Assembly (NCBI GenBank): GCA_945890715.1
Contig: CAMDCX010000003.1
Location: 1 to 64,000 of the forward strand
Direction: 5' to 3'
From: PVC group bacterium
GTDB lineage: Bacteria; Verrucomicrobiota; Kiritimatiellia; CAIKKV01; CAITUY01
Length of the DNA: 64,000 bases
The notes below the pieces were generated by a model that saw nothing but the letters and a program-made list of their open reading frames with translations, was not told the origin of the DNA and searched no databases. Below, in pieces: positions 43,789-56,994 of this stretch (position 1 is the stretch's first letter; each line of letters starts with the position of its first letter). The position numbers and the translations under genes are program-made.

Positions 43789-44432
43789 TTACCCTGCCCC
43801 GCCTTCGTCTTCTTCAATGCTTTTCGTATTTCAACCAGAGCTCCAGCCGGCCCGGGAACTGCCCCTTTAACCAGGATCAGATTCTCGCTCGCCCGCAACT
43901 GAACCACTTTCAAATTTTGCGTTGTAACCCGCACATTACCCATGTGTCCCGGCATGCGCTTACCCTTGTGAACGCGTCCAGGAAAGGAACGACATCCAAT
44001 CGAGCCTACGCGCCGCTTGGAATGGCCACCATGCGTCATCGGACCGCCCGCCATCTTGAAGCGACGGACAACACCTTGAAACCCGCGGCCCTTGGTAATC
44101 CCAATAATGTCGACGTAATCCGCTCCATCCAGAACAGAAGCCGTCACGGTATCTCCCGCCTTGACTTCATCACCGGAATCAACCTCAAATTCACGCAGAA
44201 AGCGCTTCGGCGTCGTGTTGACCGCCTTAAACTGTCCCGCATGCGCCTTGTTCGCTCGCGAGGCCTTAACCTCTACGAACCCGAGTTTCAGCGCCTCATA
44301 GCCATCCTGGCTCTTCGTCTTGCGCTGGACCACAACACATGGCCCGATTTCAATGACCGTGACGGGAGTCTGTTGACCTTCGTCGCCGAAAACCCGCGTC
44401 ATTCCGATTTTTTTTCCGAGTATCCCTTGCAT
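43785..44432 (-). CDS. rplC: 50S ribosomal protein L3
   Basis: A 215-residue protein starting MQGILGKKIGMTRVFGDEGQQTPVTVIE. The conserved GVVRRFKMAGGPMTHGGHSKRRVGSIGCRSFPGRVHKGKRMPGHMG loop near the peptidyl-transferase centre is present. Length and context are normal. Confidence 0.98.
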   Translation of the reverse strand: MQGILGKKIGMTRVFGDEGQQTPVTVIEIGPCVVVQRKTKSQDGYEALKLGFVEVKASRANKAHAGQFKAVNTTPKRFLREFEVDSGDEVKAGDTVTASVLDGADYVDIIGITKGRGFQGVVRRFKMAGGPMTHGGHSKRRVGSIGCRSFPGRVHKGKRMPGHMGNVRVTTQNLKVVQLRASENLILVKGAVPGPAGALVEIRKALKKTKAGQGK

Positions 44433-44442
44433 GGCTACCTGC

Positions 44443-44754
44443 TTAAATCTTGATCGTTATATCCACACCGGCGGGCATATTGAGTTTCTTCAACTCATCC
44501 ACCGTCCTTGCCGTCGGCTCCACAATGTCCAAAACCCGCTTATGGGTCCGGACCTCAAATTGCTCCATCGATTTCTTATCGGCATGCACACTGCGATTAA
44601 CACTGTAACTCTCAATGCGCGTTGGCATCGGAATGGGCCCCACCACCCGGGCTCCTGTTCTCTTTGCCGTTTCCACAATATCGGACACAGACTGATCCAG
44701 CACCCGATAATCGTAGGCTTTCAAACGTATACGTATGCGTTGCTTTTCCATCAT
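44443..44754 (-). CDS. rpsJ: 30S ribosomal protein S10 / NusE
   Basis: A 103-residue protein with [66 protein letters not shown]. It also acts as NusE in antitermination. It lies 4 bases after the fusA stop, so the str and S10 operons are physically joined. Confidence 0.98.
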   Translation of the reverse strand: MMEKQRIRIRLKAYDYRVLDQSVSDIVETAKRTGARVVGPIPMPTRIESYSVNRSVHADKKSMEQFEVRTHKRVLDIVEPTARTVDELKKLNMPAGVDITIKI

Positions 44755-44758
44755 TCAC

Positions 44759-46894
44759 TCACCGTTCCAGAAGTTGCTGTTGTATCGCCTCCGGCACTAC
44801 ATCAAAACACGCCGGCTCCATCGTGTAACTCGCCCGCCCCCGCGTCAGAGACCGGACGGCCGTCGAATATCCAAAAAGTTCCGCCAGCGGAACTCGCGCA
44901 TGGATCACCTGCACGGTTTCCTTACCAACCATGTCCTGAACATGTCCGCGTCGGGCGCTCACATCGTTCAACACATCCCCCAAATGATCTGCCGGAAGAA
45001 TAATCTCAAGCGACATGATGGGCTCCAGAATCGCCGGCCTTGACGCCTTCGCCGCCACTCTCAGGGCCATCACTCCTGCCGTCCGGAAGGACACCTCCGT
45101 GGATTCCTGATCATGAAACTCGCCGCCCACCACCCTGACCCTAACGTCTACCATTGGATAGTTCGCCAGAATTCCAGTCGTAAGTCCATCCCGAACCCCC
45201 TCCTCCACAGCGCCGCGGAATTCAGCCGGGATTCGAGTGTTCGACACATCAAATTCGACTGAAACTCCTGAGCCGCGTTCAGAGGGCTCGACATTCAGAA
45301 CGACCACGGCAAATTGAGGTTGCCCGGCAATGTCACGCTCAAAGCGATATTCACCCCGACCTGAAGCCAGAACGGTCTCCCGGTACGCCACCATCGGCCT
45401 CCCCGCATTCGCCTGCACCTTGTACTCACGAAACATCCGGTCTTTCAAAATCTCAAGATGCAACTCGCCCATGCCACTCAAAAGAGTCTGGCCGGTATCA
45501 GGATCCACCGACACGATACAGGTCGGATCCTCCGCTGCAAGTGCACTCATGGCCTCGCCCAACTTCTCGCGATCAGCCTGCGATTTTGGCTCGATCGCCA
45601 TGGAAATAACCGGCTCCGGAAAACGGATACGCTCCAGCTCGACGGGCATATTCTCGACACACAGAGTATCGCCTGTCGTGATCTGCTTCAATCCAACCAC
45701 CGCACCGATTTCCCCGGCATGCAAAACGTCCACCTCCTGGCGATCATCCGCATGCAGGAGCACCAATTTCATCACACGTTCACGTTTCCGGGTACGGGCA
45801 TTAAACACATTTTGCCCCTTCCGGATCTGTCCGGAATAGACACGAACAAAGGCGAGTCGCCCCATATAGGCATCGCTCATCAACTTAAAAACCAACGCAC
45901 TCTGAGGAGCGAAATCATCCGCTTCACGAGACACAACTTCACGGGTCTTGGGATGTTCGCCTCGAACCGGAGGAACATCTATCGGAGCCGGAAGAAAATC
46001 CACGACGGCGTCCAACAACTGCTGAACCCCCTTATTACGAAGTGACGATCCACACAAAACCGGCGTCAGGGTCTGTGCGAGCGTCGCACGTCGCAACCCA
46101 TCCCGTAGAACCTGCGCAGGAACATCGGCACAGTCCAGATAGGATTCAAGAACTTTTTCATCCCGTTCAGTTAAAATCTCGATGAGCTGAGCACGAGCCT
46201 TCTCAGCCTCCACGGCCAGCTCAGCAGGAATCGAAACCGCCTGAACCTTGCTCCCGAAGGAAGTGTCGTCATAAACAATGGCTTCCATGGCCAGCAGATC
46301 AATGACCCCGCGGAATCGATCTTCAGAACCCCACGGGATCTGAATGGGCACCGGAACTGCTCCCAAACGGGTTCGTATCTGAGCAACCACCGAATTGAAG
46401 TCAGCGCCAATACGATCCATTTTATTCACAAATGCAATGCGGGGAACATGATAGCGATCCGCCTGATGCCAGACTGTTTCAGACTGCGGCTGCACGCCGC
46501 CCACACCACAAAACACCACAACCGCACCATCCAGAACACGCAACGACCGCTCGACTTCAACTGTAAAATCAACATGCCCGGGAGTGTCGATGAGATTGAT
46601 CTGGTGATCCCGCCAGAAACAAGTCGTCGCGGCGCTCGTAATGGTGATGCCGCGTTCCTTTTCCTGCGGCATCCAGTCCATTGTGGCGGTTCCCTCATGG
46701 ACTTCACCCATACGATGCACTCGACCGGCATAAAACAGAATACGCTCGCTCGTCGTGGTCTTACCCGCATCGATGTGGGCAATGATCCCGATATTGCGAA
46801 CGGCGGACAGAGGACGTACACGATCCGCCGCTTCACGCTGGCGCGCGTCCCCTGTGGCTCCACCTTGTTTATTCTGTTCCAAAACTGTTTCCAT
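44759..46894 (-). CDS. fusA: Elongation factor G
   Basis: A 711-residue GTPase that moves tRNAs and mRNA through the ribosome. The G domain has AHIDAGKTT (G1), [16 protein letters not shown] (G3) and NKMDR (G4), and domains II-V follow in order. The conserved start [11 protein letters not shown] begins near residue 34, so an N-terminal extension of about 25 residues (Gln/Glu/Arg-rich) precedes it. ATG 46894 is used; the track's 46951 would extend it further. tuf is not next to it but lies 13 kb away at the head of the cluster. Confidence 0.96.
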   Translation of the reverse strand: METVLEQNKQGGATGDARQREAADRVRPLSAVRNIGIIAHIDAGKTTTSERILFYAGRVHRMGEVHEGTATMDWMPQEKERGITITSAATTCFWRDHQINLIDTPGHVDFTVEVERSLRVLDGAVVVFCGVGGVQPQSETVWHQADRYHVPRIAFVNKMDRIGADFNSVVAQIRTRLGAVPVPIQIPWGSEDRFRGVIDLLAMEAIVYDDTSFGSKVQAVSIPAELAVEAEKARAQLIEILTERDEKVLESYLDCADVPAQVLRDGLRRATLAQTLTPVLCGSSLRNKGVQQLLDAVVDFLPAPIDVPPVRGEHPKTREVVSREADDFAPQSALVFKLMSDAYMGRLAFVRVYSGQIRKGQNVFNARTRKRERVMKLVLLHADDRQEVDVLHAGEIGAVVGLKQITTGDTLCVENMPVELERIRFPEPVISMAIEPKSQADREKLGEAMSALAAEDPTCIVSVDPDTGQTLLSGMGELHLEILKDRMFREYKVQANAGRPMVAYRETVLASGRGEYRFERDIAGQPQFAVVVLNVEPSERGSGVSVEFDVSNTRIPAEFRGAVEEGVRDGLTTGILANYPMVDVRVRVVGGEFHDQESTEVSFRTAGVMALRVAAKASRPAILEPIMSLEIILPADHLGDVLNDVSARRGHVQDMVGKETVQVIHARVPLAELFGYSTAVRSLTRGRASYTMEPACFDVVPEAIQQQLLER

Positions 46895-46960
46895 TTGATT
46901 CACTAAACAAACAACACCCGCCGCCCGATCGTCGGACGACGGGATATTCATAAGCTCAAC

Positions 46961-47434
46961 TTACCATCGATAATGGGCAAACGCCTTGTTTGCCTGGGCC
47001 ATCTTATGCGTGTCGTCGCGCTTTTTAATGGCATTGCCCTGCTCGGCATAGGCATCCAGAATTTCCTGAGCCAGCGCACGCCGCATCGGCACACCCTTCC
47101 GGGTCTTCGCGTACTGGATCAACCAGCGCATTGCCAAGGCACCCTGTCGATCCGGAGTCACTTCAACCGGCACTTGATAGGTCGCACCACCGACACGGCG
47201 CGATTTCACTTCGACTTTCGGCTTCACGTTGTCAATCGCGCGAAGAATCACTTCCAGCGGATCGCCATCAGGATGCTTCTCTTGAATCACCTTCAGGGCA
47301 TCGTAAACAATGTTTACCGATACCGATTTTTTCCCAACCTTCATCAGGTGGTTCACCAGACGACCGACCAACTCGCTGTTGTACTTCGGATCCGATTGAA
47401 CCGCTCGCCGCACTGCTCTACGTCTTCGTCCCAT
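46961..47434 (-). CDS. rpsG: 30S ribosomal protein S7
   Basis: A 157-residue protein starting MGRRRRAVRRAVQSDPKYNSELVGRLVNHLMKVGKKSVSVNIVYDAL, with the conserved RVGGATYQVPVEVTPDRQGALAMRWL hairpin and a normal C-terminal tail (FAHYRW). It binds the 3' domain of 16S rRNA near the E site. It sits between rpsL and fusA. Confidence 0.98.
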   Translation of the reverse strand: MGRRRRAVRRAVQSDPKYNSELVGRLVNHLMKVGKKSVSVNIVYDALKVIQEKHPDGDPLEVILRAIDNVKPKVEVKSRRVGGATYQVPVEVTPDRQGALAMRWLIQYAKTRKGVPMRRALAQEILDAYAEQGNAIKKRDDTHKMAQANKAFAHYRW

Positions 47435-47448
47435 GATCTTGCGCCGTC

Positions 47449-47826
47449 CTACGCCTGCTTCGGTGTTTTGACGCCATACTTGGAACGGCCCCGGTGCCGT
47501 CCCTCTACGCCCAGTGTATCCAAAGTACCACGAACAATGTGATACCGCACACCAGGCAAGTCCTTTACGCGACCGCCCCGCACAAGCACAACACTGTGCT
47601 CTTGAAGATTGTGCCCTTCGCCCGGAATATAAGCGGTCACTTCCTCGCCATTGGTCAGACGAACACGCGCCACTTTACGCAGCGCCGAGTTCGGCTTTTT
47701 GGGTGTCTGTGTTTTCACGGACAGACACACGCCGCGACGCTGAGGACAATTCTTCAGCGCGGGCGATTTGCTTTTATTACGGATTTTCTTTCGTCCGTTT
47801 TTAACCAGTTGATTAATCGTCGGCAT
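47449..47826 (-). CDS. rpsL: 30S ribosomal protein S12
   Basis: A 125-residue protein starting [14 protein letters not shown]. The decoding-centre segments [11 protein letters not shown] and [13 protein letters not shown] keep the lysines whose replacement gives streptomycin resistance. The track start (47859) adds 11 residues that are not conserved. It follows rpoC by 65 bases without a visible terminator. Confidence 0.98.
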   Translation of the reverse strand: MPTINQLVKNGRKKIRNKSKSPALKNCPQRRGVCLSVKTQTPKKPNSALRKVARVRLTNGEEVTAYIPGEGHNLQEHSVVLVRGGRVKDLPGVRYHIVRGTLDTLGVEGRHRGRSKYGVKTPKQA

Positions 47827-47891
47827 AGTTACATTCCCTTCCAAACGCAAAGCGCGCAAAAGTGCCAGAAGTGATAGGTCCTTGTCAAGCT

Positions 47892-50800
47892 TTATCCCAA
47901 AAGCTCCTGAGCTTTCTTCAGCGCTTCGCTTTCCTGACGCAAGTCTTCCTCAGGAATCGGCTCCGCAAGAGGCACTAATTTGATGTTCCGGAACATTGGG
48001 AAACCGGTTCCGCCCGGAATCAAATGGCCCATGATAACATTCTCCTTGAAGCCATACAGCGTATCCACACGCCCCAGCGTGGCAGCCTCGGTCAGCACTC
48101 GGGTGGTATCTTGGAACGACGCCGCCGAAATAAAACTCTCGGTCTCGAGCGCCGCCTTGGTGATCCCAAGAAGAGCCGGAGACGCTTCCGCCGGACGTTT
48201 GCCCTCGGCCTGTGCCTTGGTGTTCATCTCCTGGAATAACCGTTTTTCCACCTGCTCGCCCCAAAGAAAATCAGTATCGCCCGCATCCGTGATCCGGACT
48301 TTGCGCAGCATTTGACGGACAATGATCTCGATGTGCTTGTCGTTGATTTCAACACCCTGCAACCGGTAGACTTCCTGAACCTGATTGACTAGGTATTCCT
48401 GCAACTCCTGAGGGCCACAAATCTCCAGGATTTCCTGAGGAACCACGGGGCCTTCCGTGAGCTGTTGCCCCTTCTGAACATAATCGCCCTTATACACAAC
48501 GATATGCTTGCCCATCGGGATCAAATGCTGCTCCTCGTCACCCGTAACCGCATCACGGATCAACAAGCATCGACGTCCACGCTGATTCGCTCCAAAATCC
48601 ACCATACCATCGATCTTCGCAATCTCGGCAGCATCCTTCGGCCTGCGAGCCTCAAACAGTTCCGCCACACGCGGCAGACCTCCAGTGATGTCCTTGGTCT
48701 TGGACTCCTTACGAGGCGTCTTCGCGATCACCTCACCAGCCATGACCTTCTTCCCGTCCTTGATCATAACATGAGCGCCAGCCGGAATATTATACGCCAT
48801 GGGCGGCTCGTTATGACCGAAGGTAATCACGATCTGGGGATGCAAATCCTCCTTGTGCTCAAGAACGACGGTACCCATCAGACCGGTGGACTGATCCACC
48901 TCCTTCTTGACCGTTACATTCTCAATAAACCCCTGGAAGTGAACCGTACCGGGCTTCTCCGCAAGAATAGGCACACTGTAGGGATCCCATTCGATGAAGC
49001 TTTGCCCCTTCTTTACCCTACCCCCATCCGCCTCGGCAATGATCGCGCCAATGGCGATCGAATGTCGCTCAACCTCACGGCCGGTATCATCAAAAACAGC
49101 CACAGAACCATTCTTATTAAGCACCACAAATTTGCCCTGCTCATTCACTACCGTACGCATATTGGTATACTGAATGATACCGTCGTGCTTGGAGATCACA
49201 TGGGGCTGTTTAAAGACCGAGCTCGCGGTACCACCAATATGGAACGTCCGCATGGTCAACTGGGTACCCGGCTCACCAATGGATTGCGCCGCAATAATTC
49301 CGACAGCCGCACCCATTTCCACGGGGCGCCCATTCGAGAGATCGCGTCCATAGCACTTAGCACATATTCCTCGACGGGATTCGCATGTCAAAACACTGCG
49401 GATACGAACCTTCTCAATATCCGCGTTCATAACCGCCTCGGCCAGCGCCTCATCAATGAGCCCACCAGCGGGAACAACCAGTTGACGCGTCACGGGATTA
49501 ACAATGTCGTTCAACGCCGTACGACCCTTGATGCGATCAGCCAACGAAACCACATTCTCATCGCCCTCACCGATGGCTTTAACCTCGATACCATTAAGGG
49601 TGTTGCAGTCTTGTTCGATGATCCGGACATCCTGGGCCACATCGACCAGTTTACGGGTTAAATACCCGGCATCAGCGGTCTTCAGGGCGGTATCAGCCAG
49701 ACCTTTTCGGGCACCATGGGTACTGATGAAATACTCCAGAACACTCAGACCCTCTCGAAAATTCGACACAATGGGTCGCTCAATGATTTCCCCGGACGGC
49801 TTGGCCATCAAGCCTCGCATACCCGCCAGCTGACGAATTTGCTGGCGACTACCACGAGCCTTGGAGTCCACCATCATAAAGATCGGGTTGGCTTCCTCGC
49901 TCCCCGCATTCTCCTCGATCGCACGATACATGGCGTTCGAAGTTTCATCCGTCGCCTGGGTCCAAATATCGACGATCTTGTTGTAACGCTCTCCGTCCGT
50001 AATGATACCGCGTCGATACTGGCTTTCCACCTCGCCCACAGCCTTATGCGCCTTGGCAATGATGTCTTCCTTCTCGGCCGGAATAATCATGTCCGACAAA
50101 CCAATCGAGATGCCCGCCAGCGTCGCGTTCTCAAAGCCAATGTTCTTGAGGCTTTCCAAAACTTTCACGGTCTCGGTATGGCCGCTGACACGATAACACT
50201 GCCAAATCAACTTCCCGAGAAATGACTTATCGCAACAACGATTAATAAACCCAAGCGTCAAAGGAAGGATTTCGTTGAAGAAAACGCGACCAACGGTGGT
50301 GATCAACATCTTTGAATGATTGTCGCCAAAAACCGTCTTGCGTCCAAAATCGGGATTCCTGAACCGGATGCGGTTGTGGATCTTAAGTGCGCCGTCATCA
50401 TACGCCAGACGAACCTGGGACGCCTCATCAAAAATAGGAAGCCGTTCCTGCTCCTGACCCTGACCGGATGCTTTGCGTCGCACCTCCTTGATTCGATCCT
50501 TTTGGGCCGATGAAGTGAGGTAATAGATACCTAACGCAATATCCTGAGTAGGCGTCATAACCGGCTTGCCACTCGAGGGGGAGAACACATTGTTTGTTGA
50601 AAGCATCAGAAGGCGAGACTCGATCTGGGCCTCGATAGACAACGGCACGTGCACCGCCATCTGATCCCCGTCGAAGTCGGCATTATATGCTGTACACACC
50701 AACGGATGCACTTGGATCGCTTCTCCCTCCACCAGGATGGGCTCAAACGACTGAATGCTTAAACGGTGAAGCGTCGGCGCGCGGTTCAGCATGACGGTCT

Positions 50801-52073
50801 TGTCGCGCGTGATCTCCTCGAGAATTGCCCACACCTCGTCCGACTGCTTATCGATCAGTTTCTTCGCACTACGAACCGTGTGCGCTACACCCATTTCCTT
50901 CAGGCGACGAATGATGAAGGGCTCAAACAAAACCAGAGCCATCTTTTTAGGCAGTCCGCACTGATTCAGTTTAAGTTCGGGACCAACGACGATCACAGAG
51001 CGTCCGGAATAGTCGACCCGCTTTCCGAGCAGGTTCTGACGGAACCGTCCCCCCTTGCCCTTAAGCATATCGCTCAGGGATTTCAGCGGGCGATTCCCGG
51101 CTCCGGTAACGGCTCTTCCATGGCGCCCGTTATCAATGACGGCATCCACCGCCTCTTGAAGCATACGCTTCTCGTTTCGAATGATTACATCGGGCGTCTT
51201 GAGTTGGAGAAGATTCTTCAACCGGTTATTCCGATTGATGACCCGTCGATAAAGATCGTTCAGATCCGATGTCGCAAACCGCCCCCCCTCAAGAGGGACA
51301 AGCGGACGCAAGTCAGGCGGAATCACCGGCAAGACTTCCATAATCATCCACTCCGGGCGGGTATTGCTAGTCAGGAATCCTTCCAGGACTTTCATGCGTT
51401 TGGAGTATTTTTTGCGATTTTGCTTGCTGCGCGTGGTCTCCATCTGCGCATCAAGCTCCGCAAGACACTTTTCCAAGTCGATTTTCTTCATCAGGTCGCG
51501 AACCGCTTCAGCGCCAATACGGGCCACAAATGCGTCGCCGTACTTCTCCTGAGCTTCTCGATATTCCATTTCGCTGAGAAGTTGCTTTTCCTGAAGCGGC
51601 GTATCGCCCGGCTCCACCACAACATAATCCTCATAGTAAAGAATGCGCTCCAAAGATCGGGCCGTCATATCGAGAACCAGACCCAAACGACTCGGAGTAC
51701 ATTTAAAAAACCAAATATGGGATACAGGAACCGCTAAATCAATATGCCCCATGCGTTCACGCCTCACGCGTGACTGCGTAATTTCTACGCCACACCGGTC
51801 GCAAATCACACCCTTGTGCTTGATGCGCTTGTATTTCCCGCAACTGCACTCCCAGTCCCTCGTCGGGCCGAAGATGCGCTCGCAAAACAAACCGCCCTTC
51901 TCGGGCTTATAGGTACGATAGTTGATCGTTTCCGGGTTCTTCACCTCACCATGGCTCCACGACCGGATTGTTTCCGGTGAAGCCAGAGTGATGTTCACAG
52001 AATCAAACCCCTCCATCAGGGGCATTCCAAGCCGCTCACGGGCGGCAGAATTTGTCAAGGTACGTTCCGACAT
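47892..52073 (-). CDS. rpoC: DNA-directed RNA polymerase subunit beta prime
   Basis: A 1393-residue catalytic subunit. The N-terminal zinc ribbon ([22 protein letters not shown]), the active-site loop [13 protein letters not shown], the bridge-helix/trigger-loop region ([18 protein letters not shown] and [24 protein letters not shown]) and the second zinc site ([16 protein letters not shown]) are all present. ATG 52073 ([16 protein letters not shown]) is used; the track start adds 24 residues inside rpoB's end. The length is typical of non-cyanobacterial enzymes without large inserts. Confidence 0.98.
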   Translation of the reverse strand: MSERTLTNSAARERLGMPLMEGFDSVNITLASPETIRSWSHGEVKNPETINYRTYKPEKGGLFCERIFGPTRDWECSCGKYKRIKHKGVICDRCGVEITQSRVRRERMGHIDLAVPVSHIWFFKCTPSRLGLVLDMTARSLERILYYEDYVVVEPGDTPLQEKQLLSEMEYREAQEKYGDAFVARIGAEAVRDLMKKIDLEKCLAELDAQMETTRSKQNRKKYSKRMKVLEGFLTSNTRPEWMIMEVLPVIPPDLRPLVPLEGGRFATSDLNDLYRRVINRNNRLKNLLQLKTPDVIIRNEKRMLQEAVDAVIDNGRHGRAVTGAGNRPLKSLSDMLKGKGGRFRQNLLGKRVDYSGRSVIVVGPELKLNQCGLPKKMALVLFEPFIIRRLKEMGVAHTVRSAKKLIDKQSDEVWAILEEITRDKTVMLNRAPTLHRLSIQSFEPILVEGEAIQVHPLVCTAYNADFDGDQMAVHVPLSIEAQIESRLLMLSTNNVFSPSSGKPVMTPTQDIALGIYYLTSSAQKDRIKEVRRKASGQGQEQERLPIFDEASQVRLAYDDGALKIHNRIRFRNPDFGRKTVFGDNHSKMLITTVGRVFFNEILPLTLGFINRCCDKSFLGKLIWQCYRVSGHTETVKVLESLKNIGFENATLAGISIGLSDMIIPAEKEDIIAKAHKAVGEVESQYRRGIITDGERYNKIVDIWTQATDETSNAMYRAIEENAGSEEANPIFMMVDSKARGSRQQIRQLAGMRGLMAKPSGEIIERPIVSNFREGLSVLEYFISTHGARKGLADTALKTADAGYLTRKLVDVAQDVRIIEQDCNTLNGIEVKAIGEGDENVVSLADRIKGRTALNDIVNPVTRQLVVPAGGLIDEALAEAVMNADIEKVRIRSVLTCESRRGICAKCYGRDLSNGRPVEMGAAVGIIAAQSIGEPGTQLTMRTFHIGGTASSVFKQPHVISKHDGIIQYTNMRTVVNEQGKFVVLNKNGSVAVFDDTGREVERHSIAIGAIIAEADGGRVKKGQSFIEWDPYSVPILAEKPGTVHFQGFIENVTVKKEVDQSTGLMGTVVLEHKEDLHPQIVITFGHNEPPMAYNIPAGAHVMIKDGKKVMAGEVIAKTPRKESKTKDITGGLPRVAELFEARRPKDAAEIAKIDGMVDFGANQRGRRCLLIRDAVTGDEEQHLIPMGKHIVVYKGDYVQKGQQLTEGPVVPQEILEICGPQELQEYLVNQVQEVYRLQGVEINDKHIEIIVRQMLRKVRITDAGDTDFLWGEQVEKRLFQEMNTKAQAEGKRPAEASPALLGITKAALETESFISAASFQDTTRVLTEAATLGRVDTLYGFKENVIMGHLIPGGTGFPMFRNIKLVPLAEPIPEEDLRQESEALKKAQELLG

Positions 52074-52101
52074 AGGTGACTCAGCGTTACCGCCGCCTCC
52101 G

Positions 52102-55100
52102 TTAAACTCGTTTTTCCTTCGCTTCAGCCCGCACGTCCAACCCAATGGCCCTCAACTCGTTAATCAGCACGTTGAATGACTCGGGGCGATCCGCCTCAAG
52201 CACATTCTCGCCTTTCACGATGGACTCATAAATCCGGGTGCGCCCATTGGTGTCGTCGCTCTTGACGGTCAACAACTCCTGTAGCGCGAATGCCGCTCCA
52301 TAAGCCTCAAGCGCCCACACTTCCATCTCCCCCAAGCGCTGTCCGCCATACTGCGCCTTGCCCCCCAGCGGCTGCTGGGTGACGAGCGAGTACGGCCCTA
52401 CCGCACGGGCATGGATCTTGTCACTGACCAAATGGTGAAGCTTTAGCATATAGATATAACCCACCACCACCCGCTGATCAAATGATTCACCGGTACGTCC
52501 GTCAAAAAGTTGCGTCTTCCCATCGGACGGAAGTTTTGCATCCTTCATCAGATCGTGAATTCGCTTTTCAGAAATACCGTCAAAGACCGGTGTGCTGGCA
52601 TACAACCCAAGGATCTTACAGGCCCACCCCAAGTGCGTTTCAAGAACCTGCCCCACGTTCATACGTGACGGCACGCCGAGCGGATTAAGCACAATGTCAA
52701 CGGGAGTCCCATCAGGCAGGAACGGCATATCCGCTTCCGGCAGAATTCGAGCCACAACGCCCTTGTTTCCATGGCGTCCAGCCATCTTGTCACCAACCGA
52801 TAGCTTTTTCTTGCTGGCGATGTAAACACGAACCTGCTTGATAATTCCCTGATCCACTTCATCGCCGCTCTCTAGGCGATCCATGGCGTTTTCGTATTCA
52901 TGCTCAAGCTCAATGAACTTCTGCTGATATTCGCCAATGATTTCCTGTATCTTGATCTGAATAGGACTGCTTTCGATCGCAATATGAGCGCTCTCATTTG
53001 CCAGCTTGCGCAACAGCGTCTTGGTAATCTTCCGGTTGGCGGGAATAATAATCTCACTGGAATCAATATTCACAACATCCAGCGGAATTTTTTCACCCAA
53101 CAGGATGTTGCTCAGCGCTTCTGTAAGCTGATCCACCAATTCCTGCTTTTTGGATTGCTGCTCCTGAGTCACATTTTTGGCTTGGCGCTTCCGTTCCGCA
53201 GGTGTCATCTTTTCCCGGGCAATGTCCTTGTGAGCCGAGACCTTGACATCCATCACGATTCCATAGGTTCCGCTCGGAACTGTCAGGGACGTGTCGCGAA
53301 CATCCGCTGCCTTTTCACCGAAAATCGCACGCAACAAGCGTTCCTCCGGAGCCAGTTCGGTTTCGCTTTTGGGCGTGATCTTTCCGACAAGAATATCATC
53401 GGGCTTGACCTCCGCACCAATTCGAATCACCCCGTCTGAACCCAGATTACGAAGAGCCTCTTCTCCGACATTTGGAATATCCCGCGTGATTTCCTCCGGC
53501 CCAAGCTTGGTATCACGGGCGCCTGCCTCAAATTCCTGAATATGAATTGAGGTGAACACATCGTCCCGAACCACCCGCTCACTGATTAGAATGGCATCTT
53601 CGAAGTTGTAGCCGCACCACGGCATGAACGCCACGAGTACATTGCGTCCGATCGCCAATTCGCCACCCGCAGTGGCCGGACCGTCAGCCAAGACATCGCC
53701 CGTCCTGATCTTCTGACCAACTCGCACAACTGGTTTTTGATTGACGCAGGTTCCGGCATTCGAACGCATAAACTTGTTCAGGCTATACGTCCGCTCACTA
53801 TCCTTCTTCTTACCTGCCGCCTTATCATTCGTCACAACGACTTTATTGGCCGAAACATAGGTCACCACGCCGGGCTCCACGGCAAGCATCAGTACACCCG
53901 AATCATGCGCAATTCGCCCCTCGAGGCCGGTTGCCACAAACGGACGCTCCGTCTCCAGAAGAGGGACGGCCTGACGCATCATGTTCGATCCCATCAAGGC
54001 ACGATTCGCATCATCGTGCTCCAGGAAAGGAATCAATCCGGCCGCCACCGACACAACCTGCTTGGGCGACACATCCATGTAGTCCACCTTCTCCTTCGGG
54101 ACCTCCATAAACTCGCCACGATGCCGAACGGCAATCGCTTCACGCGACATGCGGCTACGGGCATCCAGCGGCGTATTGGCCTGGGCAATGACGAATTTCT
54201 CCTCGCGATCGGCACTGAGATATTCAACAGAATCCGAGACCGTCCCGTTATTCACCTTGCGGTAGGGCGTCTCAATAAATCCGTACTCATTGACGCGGGC
54301 ATAAATGCCCAGCGAGGAAATCAGGCCGATGTTCGGCCCTTCCGGTGTTTCAATGGGACAAATCCGACCATAATGACTGCTGTGAACGTCACGAACCTCA
54401 AATCCCGCACGTTCTCGGCTCAACCCGCCCGGACCCAGCGCGCTGAGACGTCGCTTATGCGCCAACTCGGACAACGGATTGGTCTGATCCATAAACTGGC
54501 TCAACTGACTGCGTCCGAAGAAATCCTTCACAACGGCAGACAATGTTTTGGGATTAACCAGGCGTTGCGGGGTTAGAGTCCCCGTGTTTGGATCAAACAA
54601 GGTCATTCGCTCACGCACCAGTCGCTCCGCACGAGCCAAGCCCACCCGGCACTGGTTTTCAATCAGTTCACCGATCGTACGCAATCGGCGGCTTCCAAGA
54701 TGATCAATGTCATCAATGGTTCCCTGCCCGCTTCGAATGCTGATCAGATAGCGAATGGCCGCAATCAGGTCGCTTCCATCCGGGCTCAATGTACGCAGGC
54801 GCTCCTCTTCCGTGACGGTGATGAAGGCATCCTTTTCTTTCGTGTCCTTCTTCCCCATAATCACGGAAATCAAGTCCATGGAATCCTTGATTTCCGAGTC
54901 CAATTTCTGGCTGATCTTGTACCGACCAACCCGACCCAGATCATAACGCCGCACATCAAAAAACAGCCGTTTGAGCAACTGGCGGGCATTTGACACCGTG
55001 GCGGGATCTCCCGGCCGTAATCGGAGATAAATGTCTTTCAGGGCGTCATCCATCGAATGCGTAGGATCTTCCTTGATGCTCTTCAACATCACCCCGGAGT

Positions 55101-55932
55101 CCCAGGAAACATCAACTACCTCGACATCCTTAAACCCTGCAGCCTTCATCTGAGACAGCACGTTTTCGGAAAGAGGTTCATAACGGCGAGCCAGCACGGT
55201 TTGGGAATCGACATCAATGACATCATCCCGGAAAACCAAGGTCGCAAGCTTCTCCGCGCTGACTGACTCAGACATCTTCATCTTTCGGAAGGTGTAGAAT
55301 AAGCCAAGCAGATCGGCATCAGTTCCATAACCTAATGCGCGAAGAAAAGTTGTCGCTAAAAATTTCCGGCGCCGGTGGCGACGATCCATGTAGATCCACA
55401 ACAGATCTGAGGCATCAAACTGAACCTCCACCCACGATCCCCGATCGGGAATAATGCGGAAGGAATACAGCATATTGCCGCTGGAATGAACGGACTGCTC
55501 GAAACAGATCCCGGGCGACCGGTGCAACTGACTGACAATAACCCTCTCGGCACCGTTGATCACGAAGGAACCCTGCGGCGTCATGAGCGGAATTTCGCCC
55601 ATATACACGGTTTCCTCGCGAACCTCTTCCCCGTCCTTGAGCCGGAACGTTACATGCAGGGTTCCGGCATAAGTCTGCCCTTCCCGAAGAACCTCAAAAG
55701 GATCTGCCTTGGGGAGAGTAAACTCATACTTCACAAAATCCAACACGTACCGCCCATCGTAGCTCTCGATGGGGAAAACTTCCTTGAAGACCGCCTGCAG
55801 TCCCATGTTATGGCGACCACCGGGGGCGATATCGAGTTGGAGGAAATCTTTGTAAGACGCCGTCTGAATTTCAATCAGATTGGGCGGCTCGATTACCTCG
55901 ACCAGTTTTCCGAAGTTCGTTCTCTCAACCAT
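52102..55932 (-). CDS. rpoB: DNA-directed RNA polymerase subunit beta
   Basis: A 1276-residue subunit starting [34 protein letters not shown]. The rifampicin-pocket segment reads [30 protein letters not shown], with the Asp, His and Ser of sensitive enzymes. The Sw3/[15 protein letters not shown]-terminal block is present, and a moderate coiled insert rich in Lys/Gln/Glu is seen around residues 900-1010. It follows rplL by 87 bases and precedes rpoC. Confidence 0.98.
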   Translation of the reverse strand: MVERTNFGKLVEVIEPPNLIEIQTASYKDFLQLDIAPGGRHNMGLQAVFKEVFPIESYDGRYVLDFVKYEFTLPKADPFEVLREGQTYAGTLHVTFRLKDGEEVREETVYMGEIPLMTPQGSFVINGAERVIVSQLHRSPGICFEQSVHSSGNMLYSFRIIPDRGSWVEVQFDASDLLWIYMDRRHRRRKFLATTFLRALGYGTDADLLGLFYTFRKMKMSESVSAEKLATLVFRDDVIDVDSQTVLARRYEPLSENVLSQMKAAGFKDVEVVDVSWDSGVMLKSIKEDPTHSMDDALKDIYLRLRPGDPATVSNARQLLKRLFFDVRRYDLGRVGRYKISQKLDSEIKDSMDLISVIMGKKDTKEKDAFITVTEEERLRTLSPDGSDLIAAIRYLISIRSGQGTIDDIDHLGSRRLRTIGELIENQCRVGLARAERLVRERMTLFDPNTGTLTPQRLVNPKTLSAVVKDFFGRSQLSQFMDQTNPLSELAHKRRLSALGPGGLSRERAGFEVRDVHSSHYGRICPIETPEGPNIGLISSLGIYARVNEYGFIETPYRKVNNGTVSDSVEYLSADREEKFVIAQANTPLDARSRMSREAIAVRHRGEFMEVPKEKVDYMDVSPKQVVSVAAGLIPFLEHDDANRALMGSNMMRQAVPLLETERPFVATGLEGRIAHDSGVLMLAVEPGVVTYVSANKVVVTNDKAAGKKKDSERTYSLNKFMRSNAGTCVNQKPVVRVGQKIRTGDVLADGPATAGGELAIGRNVLVAFMPWCGYNFEDAILISERVVRDDVFTSIHIQEFEAGARDTKLGPEEITRDIPNVGEEALRNLGSDGVIRIGAEVKPDDILVGKITPKSETELAPEERLLRAIFGEKAADVRDTSLTVPSGTYGIVMDVKVSAHKDIAREKMTPAERKRQAKNVTQEQQSKKQELVDQLTEALSNILLGEKIPLDVVNIDSSEIIIPANRKITKTLLRKLANESAHIAIESSPIQIKIQEIIGEYQQKFIELEHEYENAMDRLESGDEVDQGIIKQVRVYIASKKKLSVGDKMAGRHGNKGVVARILPEADMPFLPDGTPVDIVLNPLGVPSRMNVGQVLETHLGWACKILGLYASTPVFDGISEKRIHDLMKDAKLPSDGKTQLFDGRTGESFDQRVVVGYIYMLKLHHLVSDKIHARAVGPYSLVTQQPLGGKAQYGGQRLGEMEVWALEAYGAAFALQELLTVKSDDTNGRTRIYESIVKGENVLEADRPESFNVLINELRAIGLDVRAEAKEKRV

Positions 55933-56019
55933 TCAAGCACCTGCTGAACCGGGTTTTCCAGGACACCACCACCGCGACCCCATGGCCGCCCGTCGCAAAC
56001 CACAACCTCAGAAGGGGGC

Positions 56020-56418
56020 TTACTTGATCTCGACGGTTGCGCCAGCCTTCTCCAAGACTTCCTTGAGCTTGGCGGCTTCGTCCTTGGAAACACCTTCCTT
56101 GACGGTCTTCGGGGCACCTTCGACCAGATCCTTCGATTCTTTGAGACCCAGACCGGTAATGCTACGGATTTCCTTGATGACGCCGATCTTGTTGCCACCC
56201 GCACTGGCGAGCACAACCGTGAACTCCGTCTTCTCAACCGCTGCTGCCGCCGCCGCACCCGCCGGGGCTGCCGCCGCCATGGCCATCGGCGCCGAGGCGC
56301 TGACTCCCAGGCGCTGCTCCAGGCCCTTCACCAGCTGTGAGAGCTCCAGCACGCTCATGCTCTCGATCGCTTTGACAATCTCTTCCATCTTGCCTTCCAA
56401 CTTGATTTCCTCAGACAT
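56020..56418 (-). CDS. rplL: 50S ribosomal protein L7/L12
   Basis: A 132-residue stalk protein. The N-terminal dimerisation helix (about 8-35) is followed by an alanine-rich hinge (about 42-62) and the C-terminal factor-binding domain ([39 protein letters not shown]). It recruits EF-G and EF-Tu to the ribosome. Confidence 0.98.
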   Translation of the reverse strand: MSEEIKLEGKMEEIVKAIESMSVLELSQLVKGLEQRLGVSASAPMAMAAAAPAGAAAAAAVEKTEFTVVLASAGGNKIGVIKEIRSITGLGLKESKDLVEGAPKTVKEGVSKDEAAKLKEVLEKAGATVEIK

Positions 56419-56461
56419 GGTATTCTCCCTTTTCTTAACTCTAACACTAAAACAAACGTCA

Positions 56462-56977
56462 CTACGCCGCGTTCTTCTTGTCCTCGACAGCCTTCAATAC
56501 GTAAACAATAGTCGACACCTTCTGTTTCAACACGCCTACCAGACGCGACAGAGGAGCCGCCACGGTGCCCACCACCTGGCCCAACAACACTTCCCGGGGA
56601 GGCAGTTCCGCCAAGACATCAATCTGTTCCGAAGTAAGGATCAGGTTCCCCATGACCCCCGCCTTCATGGTTGGCAACCCGCCTGTACGACTGAATTGCT
56701 TGATCGTCTTGGCCGCCTGAACCACATCCGTACCGGTTATGATCGCGGACTGCCCCTTGAAGGACGTCTCCAGACCCGACCAGCCCTTATCCCGCATGAT
56801 CAAGCGCAGAAAACGATTTTTAACAACCTGCATCCGGGCGCCCGTCTTGCGAAGCTGACGGCGCAACTCGGAGAACTGATCCACCTTCATACCGCGGTAT
56901 TCCGCCACCAGCACAAAAGATGACCCGTTAATCCGGGCGGTTATTTCCTCATAAATCGATTGTTTTTCCGGTCTCAT
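56462..56977 (-). CDS. rplJ: 50S ribosomal protein L10
   Basis: A 171-residue stalk base protein with [40 protein letters not shown] and a C-terminal helix that carries L7/L12 dimers. The rplJ leader region is short: rplA ends 17 bases upstream, so the long autoregulatory leader of enterobacteria is not present. Confidence 0.96.
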   Translation of the reverse strand: MRPEKQSIYEEITARINGSSFVLVAEYRGMKVDQFSELRRQLRKTGARMQVVKNRFLRLIMRDKGWSGLETSFKGQSAIITGTDVVQAAKTIKQFSRTGGLPTMKAGVMGNLILTSEQIDVLAELPPREVLLGQVVGTVAAPLSRLVGVLKQKVSTIVYVLKAVEDKKNAA

Positions 56978-56994
56978 AGCACCGAGCCTTTTTA

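Noticed and set aside
48465-49661. Plus-strand 398-codon ORF opposite rpoC
   Set aside because: Shadow of rpoC; low-complexity composition and no ribosome-binding site or family signature.
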